A stretch of DNA of 64,000 nt from Halorubrum halophilum. Its GTDB lineage: Archaea; Halobacteriota; Halobacteria; Halobacteriales; Haloferacaceae. The translations under genes and the position numbers were made by a program. The notes beneath the pieces were generated by a model. That model searched no databases, was not told the origin of the DNA, and was given only the letters and a program-made list of their open reading frames with translations. This document shows, piece after piece, positions 26,831-36,246 of this stretch (its first letter is position 1; the number at the start of each line of letters is the position of its first letter). The stretch spans positions 62,001 to 126,000 of the forward strand of contig NZ_BBJP01000036.1 of assembly GCF_000739595.1 (NCBI RefSeq), given 5' to 3'.

Positions 26831-26968
26831 CTGGCCGCCGATTGGTTCGCACTCGTCTCTCACCAACGCCCCGCCTCACCGGTACTTTGGAATCGAATAT
26901 TTCGACCCACCCGAACCCCCGATCTCGAAGCAGAAAACCGCCTAAGGGTGGGGCCCGTAGTAGTACAC

Positions 26969-29671
26969 ATGCCAACGAGAACAGCCCATCTGAACGTCAC
27001 GGGGATGTCCTGCGCCAACTGCTCGGCGACGATCGAGGACGCCCTCGACGACCTCGACGGGGTGGCGTCGGCGAACGCCAACTACGCCACCGACGAGGGA
27101 TCGGTCGAGTACGACCCCGACGAGGTCTCGCTCGGCGAGATCTACTCGGCGATCGAGGCCGCCGGCTACGGCGCGGTCAGCGAGACCGTCACGGTCGCGA
27201 TCACGGACATGTCCTGTGCGAACTGCGCGGAGACCAACGCGGAGGCCCTCGAATCGACGCCGGGCGTGATCGCCGCCGACGTGAACTACGCGACCGACGA
27301 GGCGCAGGTCCGGTACAACCCCGCCGACGCCTCGCTCGGCGACCTCTACGACGCGATCGAGTCGGCGGGCTACTCGCCGGTCCGCGAGGGGAGCGGGAGT
27401 GGCGCGGGGGACGGGAACGGCGAGGGATCCGGGGACGGCGCCGGCACGGGTGGTTCCGGGCAGGACGCCCGCGACGCCGCCCGGGAGGAGGAGATCCGCA
27501 GGCAGCTCCGCCTGACCCTCTTCGGGGCGGTCCTCTCGGTGCCCCTGCTGGCGTTCATGGTCGACCACCTGGCGTTCGGCGGCGAGCTCTTCCCGGAGGC
27601 CCTCTTCGGCGTCCGGATCGGCTGGGTGCAGTTCCTGCTCGCGACGCCGGTACAGATCGTCTTGGGGCGACCGTTCTATAAGAACTCCTACAAGGCGCTC
27701 GTGACGAACGGGCGCGCCAACATGGACGTGCTGATCGCGCTCGGCTCCACGACCGCGTACGTCTACTCGGTCGCGGCGCTCTCGGGCGCGATCGCGGGGA
27801 GCCTCTACTTCGACACGGCCGCGTTCATCCTCGTGTTCATCACGCTCGGCAACTACTTGGAGGCCCGATCGAAGGGGCAGGCCGGCGAGGCGCTCCGAAA
27901 GCTGTTGGAGATGGAGGCCGACACGGCCACCCTCGTCGACGAGGACGGGACCGAGCGGGAGGTCCCCCTCGACGAGGTCGACGTCGGCGACCGCATGAAG
28001 GTCCGCCCGGGCGAGAAGATCCCGACGGACGGGGTCGTCGTCGACGGCCAGAGCGCGGTCGACGAGTCGATGGTGACCGGCGAGTCGGTCCCCGTCGAGA
28101 AGGAGGCCGGCGACGAGGTCGTCGGCTCCACGGTGAACGAGAACGGGCTGCTCGTGGTTGAGGCGACGAAGGTCGGCGCCGACACCGCGCTCCAGCAGAT
28201 CGTCCGCACGGTGAAGGAGGCGCAGTCGCGCCAGCCCGACATCCAGAACCTCGCCGACCGCATCTCGGCGTATTTCGTCCCCGCGGTCATCGTCAACGCC
28301 CTGCTGTGGGGCGTCGTCTGGTTCCTCTTCCCGGAGGCGCTTGCCGGGTTCGTGAACGCGCTCCCGCTGTGGGGGCTCGTCGCGGGCGGCCCCGCGGTCG
28401 CCGGCGGCGCGGTCTCGGTCTCGGAGTTCGCGATCGTCGTGTTCGCCTCCTCCGTGCTCATCGCCTGTCCCTGCGCGCTCGGGCTGGCGACGCCCGCCGC
28501 GACGATGGTCGGCACGACGATCGGCGCCAAATACGGCGTCCTGTTCAAGGGCGGCGACGTGCTCGAACGCGCCAAGGATGTCGACACCGTCGTCTTCGAC
28601 AAGACCGGCACCCTCACCGAAGGCGAGATGGAACTGACCGACGTGGTCGCCTTTGACCGCGACGGCGACCCGCTTCCCGACGGCGGCCCGACCCCGGACG
28701 GCGGTGCGACGCAGCGACGGGAGGGCGACGACGACCGCCCGACTCCCGATGACGCCCGCGACGCCGAAGACGAGGTGCTCCGACTCGCCGCGATCGCCGA
28801 ACGCGGCAGCGAACACCCGCTCGCCCGCGCCATCGTCGACGGCGCCGAGGGCCGCGGGCTAGAGGTCCCCGAGCCGGACGGCTTCGAGAACGTCCCCGGC
28901 CACGGGGTCCGCGCGACGGTCGACGGCGACGAGGTGCTGGTCGGCAACCGGAAGCTGCTGCGCGACAACGATGTCGATCCCTCCCCCGCCGCCGAGGAGA
29001 TGGAACGCTTGGAGAGCGAGGGGAAGACGGCGATGCTCGTCGCCCGCGTGCCCGCCGGCACGAACGAGGGCCGGCTCGTTGGAATCGTCGCCGACGCGGA
29101 CACCGTGAAACCCAGCGCGGCCGACGCCGTGGCGGCCCTCCGCGACCGCGGCATCGACGTGATGATGATCACGGGCGACAACGAGCGCACCGCCCGCGCG
29201 GTCGCCAAGCAGGTCGGAATAGACCCCGAGAACGTCCGCGCCGAGGTCCTCCCCGAGGACAAGTCGGCGGCCGTCGAGGCGATTCAGAGTGACGGTCGGC
29301 AGGCGATGATGGTCGGTGACGGCGTCAACGACGCGCCCGCGCTCGCGGTCGCGTACGTCGGGACCGCCATCGGGAGCGGCACGGACGTGGCCATCGAGGC
29401 CGCGGACGTGACGCTGATGCGCGACGACCCGCTCGACGTGGCGAAGGCGATCCGGATCTCGGACGCGACGCTCCAGAAGATCAAACAGAACCTCGTGTGG
29501 GCGCTCGGCTACAACACGCTGATGATCCCGCTCGCCTCGCTCGGGCTGCTCCAGCCCGCGCTGGCCGCCGGCGCGATGGCGCTGTCCAGCGTGAGCGTGC
29601 TCACCAACAGCCTACTCTTCCGACGGTACGAGCCCGATCGCGACTACCGGCTGCTCGGCCGGCTGCGGTGA
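26969..29671 (+). CDS. copA: Copper-exporting P1B-type ATPase CopA
   Basis: This 900-residue copper pump has two N-terminal HMA domains (CxxC at residues 15-18 and in TDMSCANC). A Gly/Ser-rich linker of about 30 residues follows, then eight membrane helices with the ion-binding CPC motif (500-502). The phosphorylation site is DKTGTLTEG (Asp544), with an Asp-rich insertion before the HPLA nucleotide-binding motif, and the hinge is GDGVNDAP. I use ATG 26969 ([15 protein letters not shown]) instead of GTG 26948 because the HMA fold begins there. It is controlled presumably by the upstream Lrp-TRASH regulator, although repeat copy B separates them. Confidence 0.95.
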   Translation: MPTRTAHLNVTGMSCANCSATIEDALDDLDGVASANANYATDEGSVEYDPDEVSLGEIYSAIEAAGYGAVSETVTVAITDMSCANCAETNAEALESTPGVIAADVNYATDEAQVRYNPADASLGDLYDAIESAGYSPVREGSGSGAGDGNGEGSGDGAGTGGSGQDARDAAREEEIRRQLRLTLFGAVLSVPLLAFMVDHLAFGGELFPEALFGVRIGWVQFLLATPVQIVLGRPFYKNSYKALVTNGRANMDVLIALGSTTAYVYSVAALSGAIAGSLYFDTAAFILVFITLGNYLEARSKGQAGEALRKLLEMEADTATLVDEDGTEREVPLDEVDVGDRMKVRPGEKIPTDGVVVDGQSAVDESMVTGESVPVEKEAGDEVVGSTVNENGLLVVEATKVGADTALQQIVRTVKEAQSRQPDIQNLADRISAYFVPAVIVNALLWGVVWFLFPEALAGFVNALPLWGLVAGGPAVAGGAVSVSEFAIVVFASSVLIACPCALGLATPAATMVGTTIGAKYGVLFKGGDVLERAKDVDTVVFDKTGTLTEGEMELTDVVAFDRDGDPLPDGGPTPDGGATQRREGDDDRPTPDDARDAEDEVLRLAAIAERGSEHPLARAIVDGAEGRGLEVPEPDGFENVPGHGVRATVDGDEVLVGNRKLLRDNDVDPSPAAEEMERLESEGKTAMLVARVPAGTNEGRLVGIVADADTVKPSAADAVAALRDRGIDVMMITGDNERTARAVAKQVGIDPENVRAEVLPEDKSAAVEAIQSDGRQAMMVGDGVNDAPALAVAYVGTAIGSGTDVAIEAADVTLMRDDPLDVAKAIRISDATLQKIKQNLVWALGYNTLMIPLASLGLLQPALAAGAMALSSVSVLTNSLLFRRYEPDRDYRLLGRLR

Positions 29672-29690
29672 GCGAGGTCGACCGCACCGA

Positions 29691-30581
29691 TCACGGCTCG
29701 CTTTTCATCACGCGGTACGCCTGATCGGCGTACCGGAATCGGGTCGTCTCGTTGTCGAAGCCAACTGTCTGGTCCGCCGTTCGCGTGTCCGTGTGGAGGA
29801 CCACCTGTTCGACCTCCTTATCCATGAACGCGAGCAGATTTCGGTAGCCGCGGTTCCGCCATTGCATCACCTGCTCGGCGATGAGCATGCGGCCGGCCGT
29901 CTGCGCTCGCTCCAGCGTGAGGGTGGCTCGATCGTCGTCGCCGTCCGACGCCCGCCATCCATCTGTCCTGACGGTCACCGTGGTCCCGTCCGACTCGCTT
30001 GTCGTGTCGTCAGTCGACACGACGGAGACCGGCGGGGCGTCGAGCTCGACGAGGGAGGCGCTCCTCGGCGTCGCGTGCCCGTATCCCGCGACGGCGGCGT
30101 AGCGGCCTCCACCGAGGTACGGATACCGCTCCGCGTCTCCGTCGCCTCCGTCGTCCACCTCGCTGGTCGCCGCCGCCATCGCCCACGTCTCGCTCTCACC
30201 TGCTTGGAGGGTTTCACAGAAGCCGTCATGAGCACCTGGGCCGATGTGGTACCACTGGTCGTCCCGCAGTTTGTAGAGGTTCCAGTGACCGCAACTGGTC
30301 GATTCTTCCGATCGGTTGTAGTACGTGAACTCGATCCGAGTGGGCAACTCCGCCGTCTCGGTGCTCGGACGGACGAACCCTCGGGTCGTCTCGTCAGACT
30401 CGTGGTACCAGGTGACCCCGCACTCGCACGGGAGTCCCGGGACCGATATCCCGTCGAACTCTGAATCGATCTCCGGTCCCGGCGAGTCTGCCGACTTGTT
30501 CGATTCACCTTCCGGCGTGCTGCAGCCGGCAAACGCCCCGAGGGCAGCCGACAGGCCAGCGAGGACGGGGCGTCGGCGCAT
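29691..30581 (-). CDS. Predicted haloarchaeal lipoprotein of unknown function
   Basis: This is a 296-residue protein. The N-terminus MRRRPVLAGLSAALGAFAGC has a twin-arginine-like start and a lipobox with Cys20. The mature part begins with a Ser/Glu-rich linker, then a beta-rich domain with a possible disulfide or metal pair CECGVTW, and a helix near the C-terminus (MLIAEQVMQWRNRGYRN). No family was recognised. ATG 30581 is chosen because it places the signal peptide at the terminus. The gene is convergent with copA and divergent from the DUF5783 gene. Confidence 0.72.
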   Translation of the reverse strand: MRRRPVLAGLSAALGAFAGCSTPEGESNKSADSPGPEIDSEFDGISVPGLPCECGVTWYHESDETTRGFVRPSTETAELPTRIEFTYYNRSEESTSCGHWNLYKLRDDQWYHIGPGAHDGFCETLQAGESETWAMAAATSEVDDGGDGDAERYPYLGGGRYAAVAGYGHATPRSASLVELDAPPVSVVSTDDTTSESDGTTVTVRTDGWRASDGDDDRATLTLERAQTAGRMLIAEQVMQWRNRGYRNLLAFMDKEVEQVVLHTDTRTADQTVGFDNETTRFRYADQAYRVMKSEP

Positions 30582-30655
30582 GTCCCTCCTGTCCGCCAGC
30601 GCGTGAAGGGTCTTGTGGCGGCCCCCCTCAAGCGTTCCACACGGATGCATATTTT

Positions 30656-30682
30656 ATATAGCGATATTTGATTTAATTATAC
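30656..30682 (-). promoter_or_regulatory. 27-bp shared promoter-like element, copy 1
   Basis: This AT-rich 27-mer begins (plus strand) ATATAGCGATATTTG and continues ATTTAATTATAC. It is repeated in inverse orientation at 31737-31763 with 26 of 27 identities. On the minus strand it lies 75 bases before the lipoprotein ATG, in the same relative orientation as copy 2 to the PPC gene. Confidence 0.7.
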
Positions 30683-30790
30683 GATCCGGCCTCGCACCCC
30701 GATCGACGGCTACGACCGCTTCGCACGTCGGTTCCGGTCCCCTGAGCGACGATCGACCGGCTTTTTCCCCGCCGCGCCGTCGGATCGGGT

Positions 30791-31120
30791 ATGGCCGACG
30801 AGTTCGACCCCGAGAAGTTCGAGGACAAGTACGCGAACTACTTCAACGAGCTCCAGCGGGCGTACAAGAACGCGTTCAACCAGATGAACGACCGGTACGA
30901 CTCGGAGTTGATCCACGGGATCGACCAGACGGTGCTCAACGAGTCCGAGCCGTTCTACGAGGACGGCGAGTTCTACGTCGAGCTCCCCGAGAACCCCCGC
31001 GAGCGCATCCGCGGGGCCGTCTCCGTCGACGACGAGACGTTCGAGGAGACGCTCGACGAGTACGTCGACCGGATCGAGACGGAGCTGTACCGGACGCTGG
31101 GCGTCGACCGGCCGGAGTGA
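30791..31120 (+). CDS. Small acidic haloarchaeal protein (DUF5783-like)
   Basis: This is a 109-residue acidic protein, mostly helical, with KFEDKYANYFNELQRAYKNA and a conserved-looking SEPFYEDGEFYVELPENPRE. It resembles the haloarchaeal family DUF5783, whose function is unknown. It is a soluble, cytoplasmic, single-domain protein. It lies alone between the lipoprotein and the NifU-domain gene. Confidence 0.75.
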   Translation: MADEFDPEKFEDKYANYFNELQRAYKNAFNQMNDRYDSELIHGIDQTVLNESEPFYEDGEFYVELPENPRERIRGAVSVDDETFEETLDEYVDRIETELYRTLGVDRPE

Positions 31121-31222
31121 GCCGGCCGCGCTTCGCCCGCTTCGGCGCCCGATACGGCGGTTTTCGCGGCACGCGTCCCGTCGAACCAAAGGCATAAGCC
31201 GCCCGGACGCCAATCCGCGGAC

Positions 31223-31600
31223 ATGAGCACGGATACGACTGACGCGGACAACGACCTCCGCGAGCGGATCACGAACTTCCTGCGGCGCAACTTCCCGCAG
31301 ATCCAGATGCATGGCGGGAGCGCCGCCATCAGCCACCTCGACCGCGAGAGCGGCGAGGTCACGATCCAGCTCGGCGGGGCCTGCTCCGGCTGCGGTATCT
31401 CCCCGATGACGATCCAGGCGATCAAGTCCCGGATGGTCAAGGAGATCCCCGAGATCGAGACGGTCCACGCCGACACGGGCGCCGCCGCAGGCGCGGACGG
31501 CGACCTCGGCGGAACCAGCAGCGGCGGCATGTCCCCCTCCTTCCCCGGTGAGACGACCGACGACGACAGCGACGACGAAGGGCCGCAGGCCCCGTTCTGA
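31223..31600 (+). CDS. NifU C-terminal-domain protein (Fe-S scaffold/carrier)
   Basis: This is a 125-residue protein. Residues 10-88 form a NifU-like domain with the cluster-binding CxxC in GGACSGCGISPMT and the typical IQMHGGSAAISHLDRESGEV. Such proteins assemble or carry [4Fe-4S] clusters to apo-proteins. A disordered Gly/Asp tail of about 35 residues follows. Downstream lies DP2, whose family binds metal in Cys-rich modules, but no functional link is shown. Confidence 0.88.
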   Translation: MSTDTTDADNDLRERITNFLRRNFPQIQMHGGSAAISHLDRESGEVTIQLGGACSGCGISPMTIQAIKSRMVKEIPEIETVHADTGAAAGADGDLGGTSSGGMSPSFPGETTDDDSDDEGPQAPF

Positions 31601-31736
31601 ATCGGTTCTCCCGGTTTTCCCCGATCTCGCGGCTCTGTCCTCTGCGTTTTTCACCTTTCGATAGCTGTTCGCTCGATATTCCGATGTTTGGCCCGTTTCT
31701 GACTGATTCTGTGTGAGCGTGATTACCCCGCACTAA

Positions 31737-31763
31737 GTATAATTAAACCAAATATCGCTATAT
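31737..31763 (+). promoter_or_regulatory. 27-bp shared promoter-like element, copy 2
   Basis: This is the inverse copy of the element at 30656-30682, differing at one base. It lies 60 bases upstream of the PPC gene ATG (31824). The sequence GTATAATTAAACC at its start contains a TATA-like run. Confidence 0.7.
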
Positions 31764-31823
31764 CAATTTGGCTTCAGAGCGCGACTGAAGGCTTTTTGCC
31801 CTCGGCGGTCGTGGACGATTCCT

Positions 31824-32243
31824 ATGCACCATCGGGAAGTCGAGCCGACGGCGGAGTACGTCGCGCGGTTCGAGACGGGCGCCGACTGGCGCGAGGAGAT
31901 CGAGGACCTCGCCCGCGCGGAGGACGTTGAGGCGGGCTGGTTCACGGCGCTCGGGGCCGTGCAGGACGCGGAGGTGTGGTTCTACGACCAAGACGAGTGT
32001 GAGTATCGCTCGGTGACGTTCGACGAGCCGCTGGAGGTCGCGGCCTGCGTCGGCAACGTCTCGCTGCTCGACGGCGACGTGTTCGCGCACACGCACGTCG
32101 TGCTGTCGCGACCGAGCGGGCAGGCGCTCGCGGGACACCTCGACTCCGCGACCGTCTGGGCCGGCGAGTGCCACCTGCGGGCGTTCGCGGAGCCGCTGGA
32201 GCGCTCTCACGACGAGGCCACCGACCTCGACCTATGGCTCTGA
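31824..32243 (+). CDS. PPC-domain (DUF296) protein
   Basis: This is a 139-residue protein with a single PPC fold (about residues 10-125). It has the metal-ligand-like histidines and motif FAHTHVVLSRPSGQALAGHL and GWFTALGAVQDAEVWFYD. In bacteria and archaea, free-standing PPC proteins are trimeric and of unclear function; in plants the domain is linked to AT-hook DNA binding. It is encoded 16 bases before the PolD large subunit and so is probably co-transcribed with it. Confidence 0.85.
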   Translation: MHHREVEPTAEYVARFETGADWREEIEDLARAEDVEAGWFTALGAVQDAEVWFYDQDECEYRSVTFDEPLEVAACVGNVSLLDGDVFAHTHVVLSRPSGQALAGHLDSATVWAGECHLRAFAEPLERSHDEATDLDLWL

Positions 32244-32259
32244 GTCGGAGCTGGCGGCG

Positions 32260-35200
32260 ATGAGGCCGGACGACGAGCGCTACTTCGCTCGGATCGAAGA
32301 CCGGCTGGACGAGGCGTGGGGCGTGGCCGAGGCCGCCAAGCAACAGGGCCACGACCCGAAGCCGGAGATCGAAATCCCGATCGCCCGAGACATGGCGGAC
32401 CGCGTCGAGAACATCCTCGGGATCGACGGGGTCGCGGAGCGCGTCCGCGAGCTGGAGGGCGAGATGTCCCGCGAGGAGGCGGCGCTGGAGCTCGTCACGG
32501 ACTTCGTCGAGGGGACCGTCGGCGACTACGACTCCCGCGCCGGCAAGGTCGAAGGCGCGGTTCGGACCGCGGTCGCACTGCTCACCGAGGGGGTCGTCGC
32601 CGCGCCGATCGAGGGGATCGACCGCGTGGAGCTGCTGGAGAACGACGACGGCACCGAGTTCGTCAACGTCTACTACGCCGGTCCGATCCGGTCCGCGGGC
32701 GGGACGGCGCAGGCGCTGTCCGTGCTCGTCGCCGACTACGCTCGATCCCTGCTCGACATCGACGAGTACAAGCCCCGAGACGTGGAGGTCGAGCGCTACG
32801 CCGAGGAGATCGCCCTCTACGACAAGGAGACGGGGCTCCAGTACACGCCGAAGGACAAGGAGTCGAAGTTCATCGCCCAGCACATGCCCGTCATGCTCGA
32901 CGGGGAGGCGACGGGCGACGAGGAGGTCTCCGGGTTCCGCGACCTGGAGCGCGTCGACACCAACTCCGCGCGCGGCGGGATGTGCCTCGTCGCCGCCGAG
33001 GGGATCGCGCTGAAGGCCCCGAAGATACAGCGGTACACCCGCGACCTCGACGAGGTCGACTGGCCGTGGCTCCAGGACCTGATCGACGGCACGATCGGGA
33101 AGGACGGCGGCGGCGCGAGCGACGAGGCCGACGAGGACGCCGACGCGGAGGGGGACCACGACGGCGACGCGGAGGCAGACGGTGACGGTGAGGGCGACGA
33201 AAGCGACGGGGCCGGCTCGGAGGACGGGACCGATTCAGAGTCGGAAGCAGCCGAGCCCGACGGCCCGCTCCGAGCGAAGTCCTCCCAGAAGTTCCTTCGC
33301 GACCTGATCGCGGGTCGGCCCGTCTTCACCCATCCGAGCGAAGCGGGCGGGTTCCGGCTCCGATACGGTCGCGCGCGCAACCACGGATTCGCGACCGGCG
33401 GGGTCCATCCCGCGACGATGCACCTCGTCGACGACTTCCTCGCGGCGGGCACCCAGATCAAGACGGAGCGGCCGGGGAAGGCCCACGGGGTCGTCCCCGT
33501 CGACTCCATCGAGGGACCGACGGTCCGGCTCGCGAACGGCGAGGTCCGACGGATCGACGATCCCGAGGAGGCGAAGGCGATCCGGAACGGCGTCGAGAAG
33601 GTGCTCGATCTGGGCGAGTACCTCGTCAACTACGGCGAGTTCGTCGAGAACAACCACCCGCTCGCGCCCGCGTCGTACGTCTACGAGTGGTGGGTCCAGG
33701 AGTTCGAGGCTGCCGGCGCCGACGTGCAGGCCATGCGGGACGACCCGCACGTCGACCTCGAACACCCCAAGGTCGACGAGGCGCTCGCGTGGGCGCGCGA
33801 GTACGACTGCCCGCTCCACCCGGAGTACACCTCCCTCTGGCACGACGTGTCGGTCGACGCCTTCGAGGCGCTCGCCGACGCGGTCGCCGACGGCGACGTG
33901 GTTGAGGGCGTCCTCGCGATCGAGCGTACCGAGACGACCCAGACCGCCCTGGAGTCGCTGTTGGTCGAGCACGTCGCGACGCCGGACGCGCTCCGGATCC
34001 CCACGTGGCGCCCGCTCGCACGGTCGCTCGGGGTCGACGACGGGCTCCGGAAGACGTGGGACGCGGGCGACCTCTCCGCGGCGGCCCGCGAGTGGGACGA
34101 CGGCGAGAACGCGGTGAAGGCGGTCAACGAGGTCGCTCCCTTCGAAGTCCGGGAGCGGGCGCCGACCCGGATCGGCAACCGGATGGGTCGCCCGGAGAAG
34201 TCGGAGAGCCGCGACCTCTCGCCGGCGGTCCACACCCTCTTCCCGATCAACGAGGCCGGTGGCCCCCAGCGCGACGTGGCGGAGGCCGCGAGCGTCATGG
34301 ACGACACGGGTCACCGGGGGCGGTTGGAGGTGGAGGTCTCCGACCGCGTCTGTCCCGTGTGCGACGAGCACACCTACCGGGCGCGATGCCCGGACTGCGA
34401 GGTCCACACCGACCTCCACTACGAGTGCGGCGACTGCGGCACCGTCTGCGAGCCCGACGAGGCCGGCCGCGTCGAGTGCCCGCGCTGCGAGTGGGAGGTG
34501 CGCGCGGCGACCTACCAAGAAGTCGATCTCAACGACGCGTACCGCTCCGCGCTGGAGAACGTCGGCGAGCGGGAGTCCGCCTTCGAGATCCTGAAGGGGG
34601 TTCAGGGGCTCACCTCGCGGAACAAGACCCCCGAGCCGATCGAGAAAGGGGTCCTTCGCGCGAAGAACGGCGTCACGTCGTTCAAGGACGGGACGGTCCG
34701 CTACGACATGACCGACCTCCCCGTCACGTCGGTCCGGCCCGCAGAACTCGACATCACCGCCGACCACCTCCGGGAGATCGGCTACGAGACCGACATCGAC
34801 GGCGAGCCGCTGCGCCACGACGACCAGCTCGTGGAGCTCCGGGTGCAGGACATCGTCCTCTCCGACGGCGCCGCCGAGCACATGCTCAAGACCGCGGACT
34901 TCGTCGACGACCTCCTCGAACAGTTCTACGGGCTCGACCGCTTCTACGAGGTCAACGAGCGCGACGACCTCGTCGGCGAGCTCGTCTTCGGGATGGCGCC
35001 CCACACGAGTGCGGCTACTGTCGGAAGAGTGGTAGGATTCACGTCCGCCGCCGTCGGGTACGCTCATCCGTACTTTCACGCCGCTAAGCGTCGGAATTGC
35101 GACGGCGACGAGGATTGCGTCATGCTTCTCATGGACGGACTTCTCAACTTCTCGAAGACGTTCTTGCCGGACCAGCGCGGCGGTCGCATGGACGCGCCCC

Positions 35201-35850
35201 TCGTGATGTCCTCGCGGATCGATCCCTCGGAGATCGACGACGAGGCGCACAACGTCGACATCGCGCGGGAGTACCCGCGGGAGTTCTACGACGCGACGCT
35301 GGAGATGGCGGATCCGGAGTCGATCGAGGACCTGATCCAGATCGGCGAGGACACGCTCGGGACCGACGAGGAGTACCACGGGTTCGGCCACACCCACGAC
35401 ACGACGGACATCGCGATGGGCCCGGATCTGTCGGCGTACAAGACGCTCGGCGACATGATGGAGAAGATGGGCGCCCAGCTGGAGCTGGCCCGGAAGCTCC
35501 GCGCGGTCGACGAGACGGACGTGGCCGAGCGCGTGATCGAGTACCACTTCCTGCCGGACATCATCGGGAACCTCCGCGCGTTCTCGCGGCAGAAGACGCG
35601 GTGTCTCGACTGTGGCGAGAAGTACCGGCGGATGCCGCTCTCGGGCGACTGCCGGGAGTGCGGCGGGCGGGTGAACCTCACCGTCCACGAGGGGTCGGTG
35701 AGCAAGTACGTTGACACGGCGATCGAGGTCGCCGACCGGTTCGGCTGCCGGCCCTACACGAAACAGCGGTTGAAGGTGTTAGACCAGTCGCTGGAGTCGA
35801 TCTTCGAGGACGACACCAACAAGCAGTCCGGTATTGCGGACTTTATGTGA
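32260..35850 (+). CDS. polC: DNA polymerase D large subunit DP2, intein-free
   Basis: This 1196-residue protein is the catalytic subunit of the archaeal replicative polymerase. Landmarks are YYAGPIRSAGGTAQALSVLV near residue 143, a haloarchaeal acidic insertion (about 285-335), zinc-binding CPVCDEHTYRARCPDC and CGDCGTVC...CPRC (about 700-745), the double-psi barrel catalytic region with NCDGDED (Asn946-Asp952), and a C-terminal zinc finger CLDCGEKYRRMPLSGDCREC. No intein is present, although the N/CDGDED junction is a known DP2 intein site. The codons around that junction are atypical (see the separate entry). Confidence 0.96.
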   Translation: MRPDDERYFARIEDRLDEAWGVAEAAKQQGHDPKPEIEIPIARDMADRVENILGIDGVAERVRELEGEMSREEAALELVTDFVEGTVGDYDSRAGKVEGAVRTAVALLTEGVVAAPIEGIDRVELLENDDGTEFVNVYYAGPIRSAGGTAQALSVLVADYARSLLDIDEYKPRDVEVERYAEEIALYDKETGLQYTPKDKESKFIAQHMPVMLDGEATGDEEVSGFRDLERVDTNSARGGMCLVAAEGIALKAPKIQRYTRDLDEVDWPWLQDLIDGTIGKDGGGASDEADEDADAEGDHDGDAEADGDGEGDESDGAGSEDGTDSESEAAEPDGPLRAKSSQKFLRDLIAGRPVFTHPSEAGGFRLRYGRARNHGFATGGVHPATMHLVDDFLAAGTQIKTERPGKAHGVVPVDSIEGPTVRLANGEVRRIDDPEEAKAIRNGVEKVLDLGEYLVNYGEFVENNHPLAPASYVYEWWVQEFEAAGADVQAMRDDPHVDLEHPKVDEALAWAREYDCPLHPEYTSLWHDVSVDAFEALADAVADGDVVEGVLAIERTETTQTALESLLVEHVATPDALRIPTWRPLARSLGVDDGLRKTWDAGDLSAAAREWDDGENAVKAVNEVAPFEVRERAPTRIGNRMGRPEKSESRDLSPAVHTLFPINEAGGPQRDVAEAASVMDDTGHRGRLEVEVSDRVCPVCDEHTYRARCPDCEVHTDLHYECGDCGTVCEPDEAGRVECPRCEWEVRAATYQEVDLNDAYRSALENVGERESAFEILKGVQGLTSRNKTPEPIEKGVLRAKNGVTSFKDGTVRYDMTDLPVTSVRPAELDITADHLREIGYETDIDGEPLRHDDQLVELRVQDIVLSDGAAEHMLKTADFVDDLLEQFYGLDRFYEVNERDDLVGELVFGMAPHTSAATVGRVVGFTSAAVGYAHPYFHAAKRRNCDGDEDCVMLLMDGLLNFSKTFLPDQRGGRMDAPLVMSSRIDPSEIDDEAHNVDIAREYPREFYDATLEMADPESIEDLIQIGEDTLGTDEEYHGFGHTHDTTDIAMGPDLSAYKTLGDMMEKMGAQLELARKLRAVDETDVAERVIEYHFLPDIIGNLRAFSRQKTRCLDCGEKYRRMPLSGDCRECGGRVNLTVHEGSVSKYVDTAIEVADRFGCRPYTKQRLKVLDQSLESIFEDDTNKQSGIADFM
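35005..35165 (+). other. Atypical-codon tract around the DP2 intein insertion site
   Basis: From about 35005 to 35165 the polC gene abruptly uses codons otherwise rare here (AGT, GCT, ACT, GGA, AGA, GTA, CAT, TTT, CGT, AAT, GAT, CTT), while the rest of the gene ends codons almost always in G or C. The tract straddles the N946/C947 junction where DP2 inteins insert in other archaea. Confidence 0.8.
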
Positions 35851-35909
35851 GGTCGAGTTTGTTAGGCGCTTTCTGCGGGTTTCTAAGTAGTGGTCGGTGT
35901 CGTCGGTCG

Positions 35910-36228
35910 TTTATAAGTAGCTGCTGACGGATCAACGGCGAACACCTCCAAAGCCCCAGTCGCGAGGACTCGCGCACCTCGTTGCGCGCTTCAGTCGCTC
36001 GCTTCGCTCGCTCCTTGCAGTGCTTACGTCGGTGTGCTTCGTCCTCGCGACTGCCCCTTTGAGTCCCGCCCTACCCGCACCGCGACCGCACCTCACGCCT
36101 CCCCAACCTCGTCGGCGCGGCGCTTATAAGCGCCGCGCCGACTCCCCCGCGGGCTCCTCGCGGTCGCCGGTGGCGACCGTTCGGAGGCGCGCCACCGCTG
36201 CTGCCGCCCCTTCTATTTATAAATAGAC
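35910..36228 (+). repeat. Hairpin-rich intergenic repeat, copy C
   Basis: One TTATAAGT leader at 35911 is followed by GAACACCTCCAAAGCCCCAG. Hairpin 1 arms are CAGTCGCGAGGAC (35957-35969) and its complement (36041-36053). Hairpin 2 is a perfect 32-bp palindrome (36111-36142) centred on CTTATAAG. Hairpin 3 is GGTCGCC-GGT-GGCGACC. The right end is the palindrome CTATTTATAAATAG. The copy lies between the convergent polC and KDPG aldolase genes. Confidence 0.92.
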
Positions 36229-36246
36229 CGTCGCTATTGCCTCGCC

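Noticed and set aside
26544-26945. Reading frames of the MNTSKAPA type inside the intergenic repeats
   Set aside because: They occur in several copies only because the DNA repeat is conserved; frames are broken at different points, and the hairpin arms rather than the codons explain conservation.
33235-35688. 817-residue antisense frame over polC
   Set aside because: A shadow of the DP2 gene with no recognisable motif.
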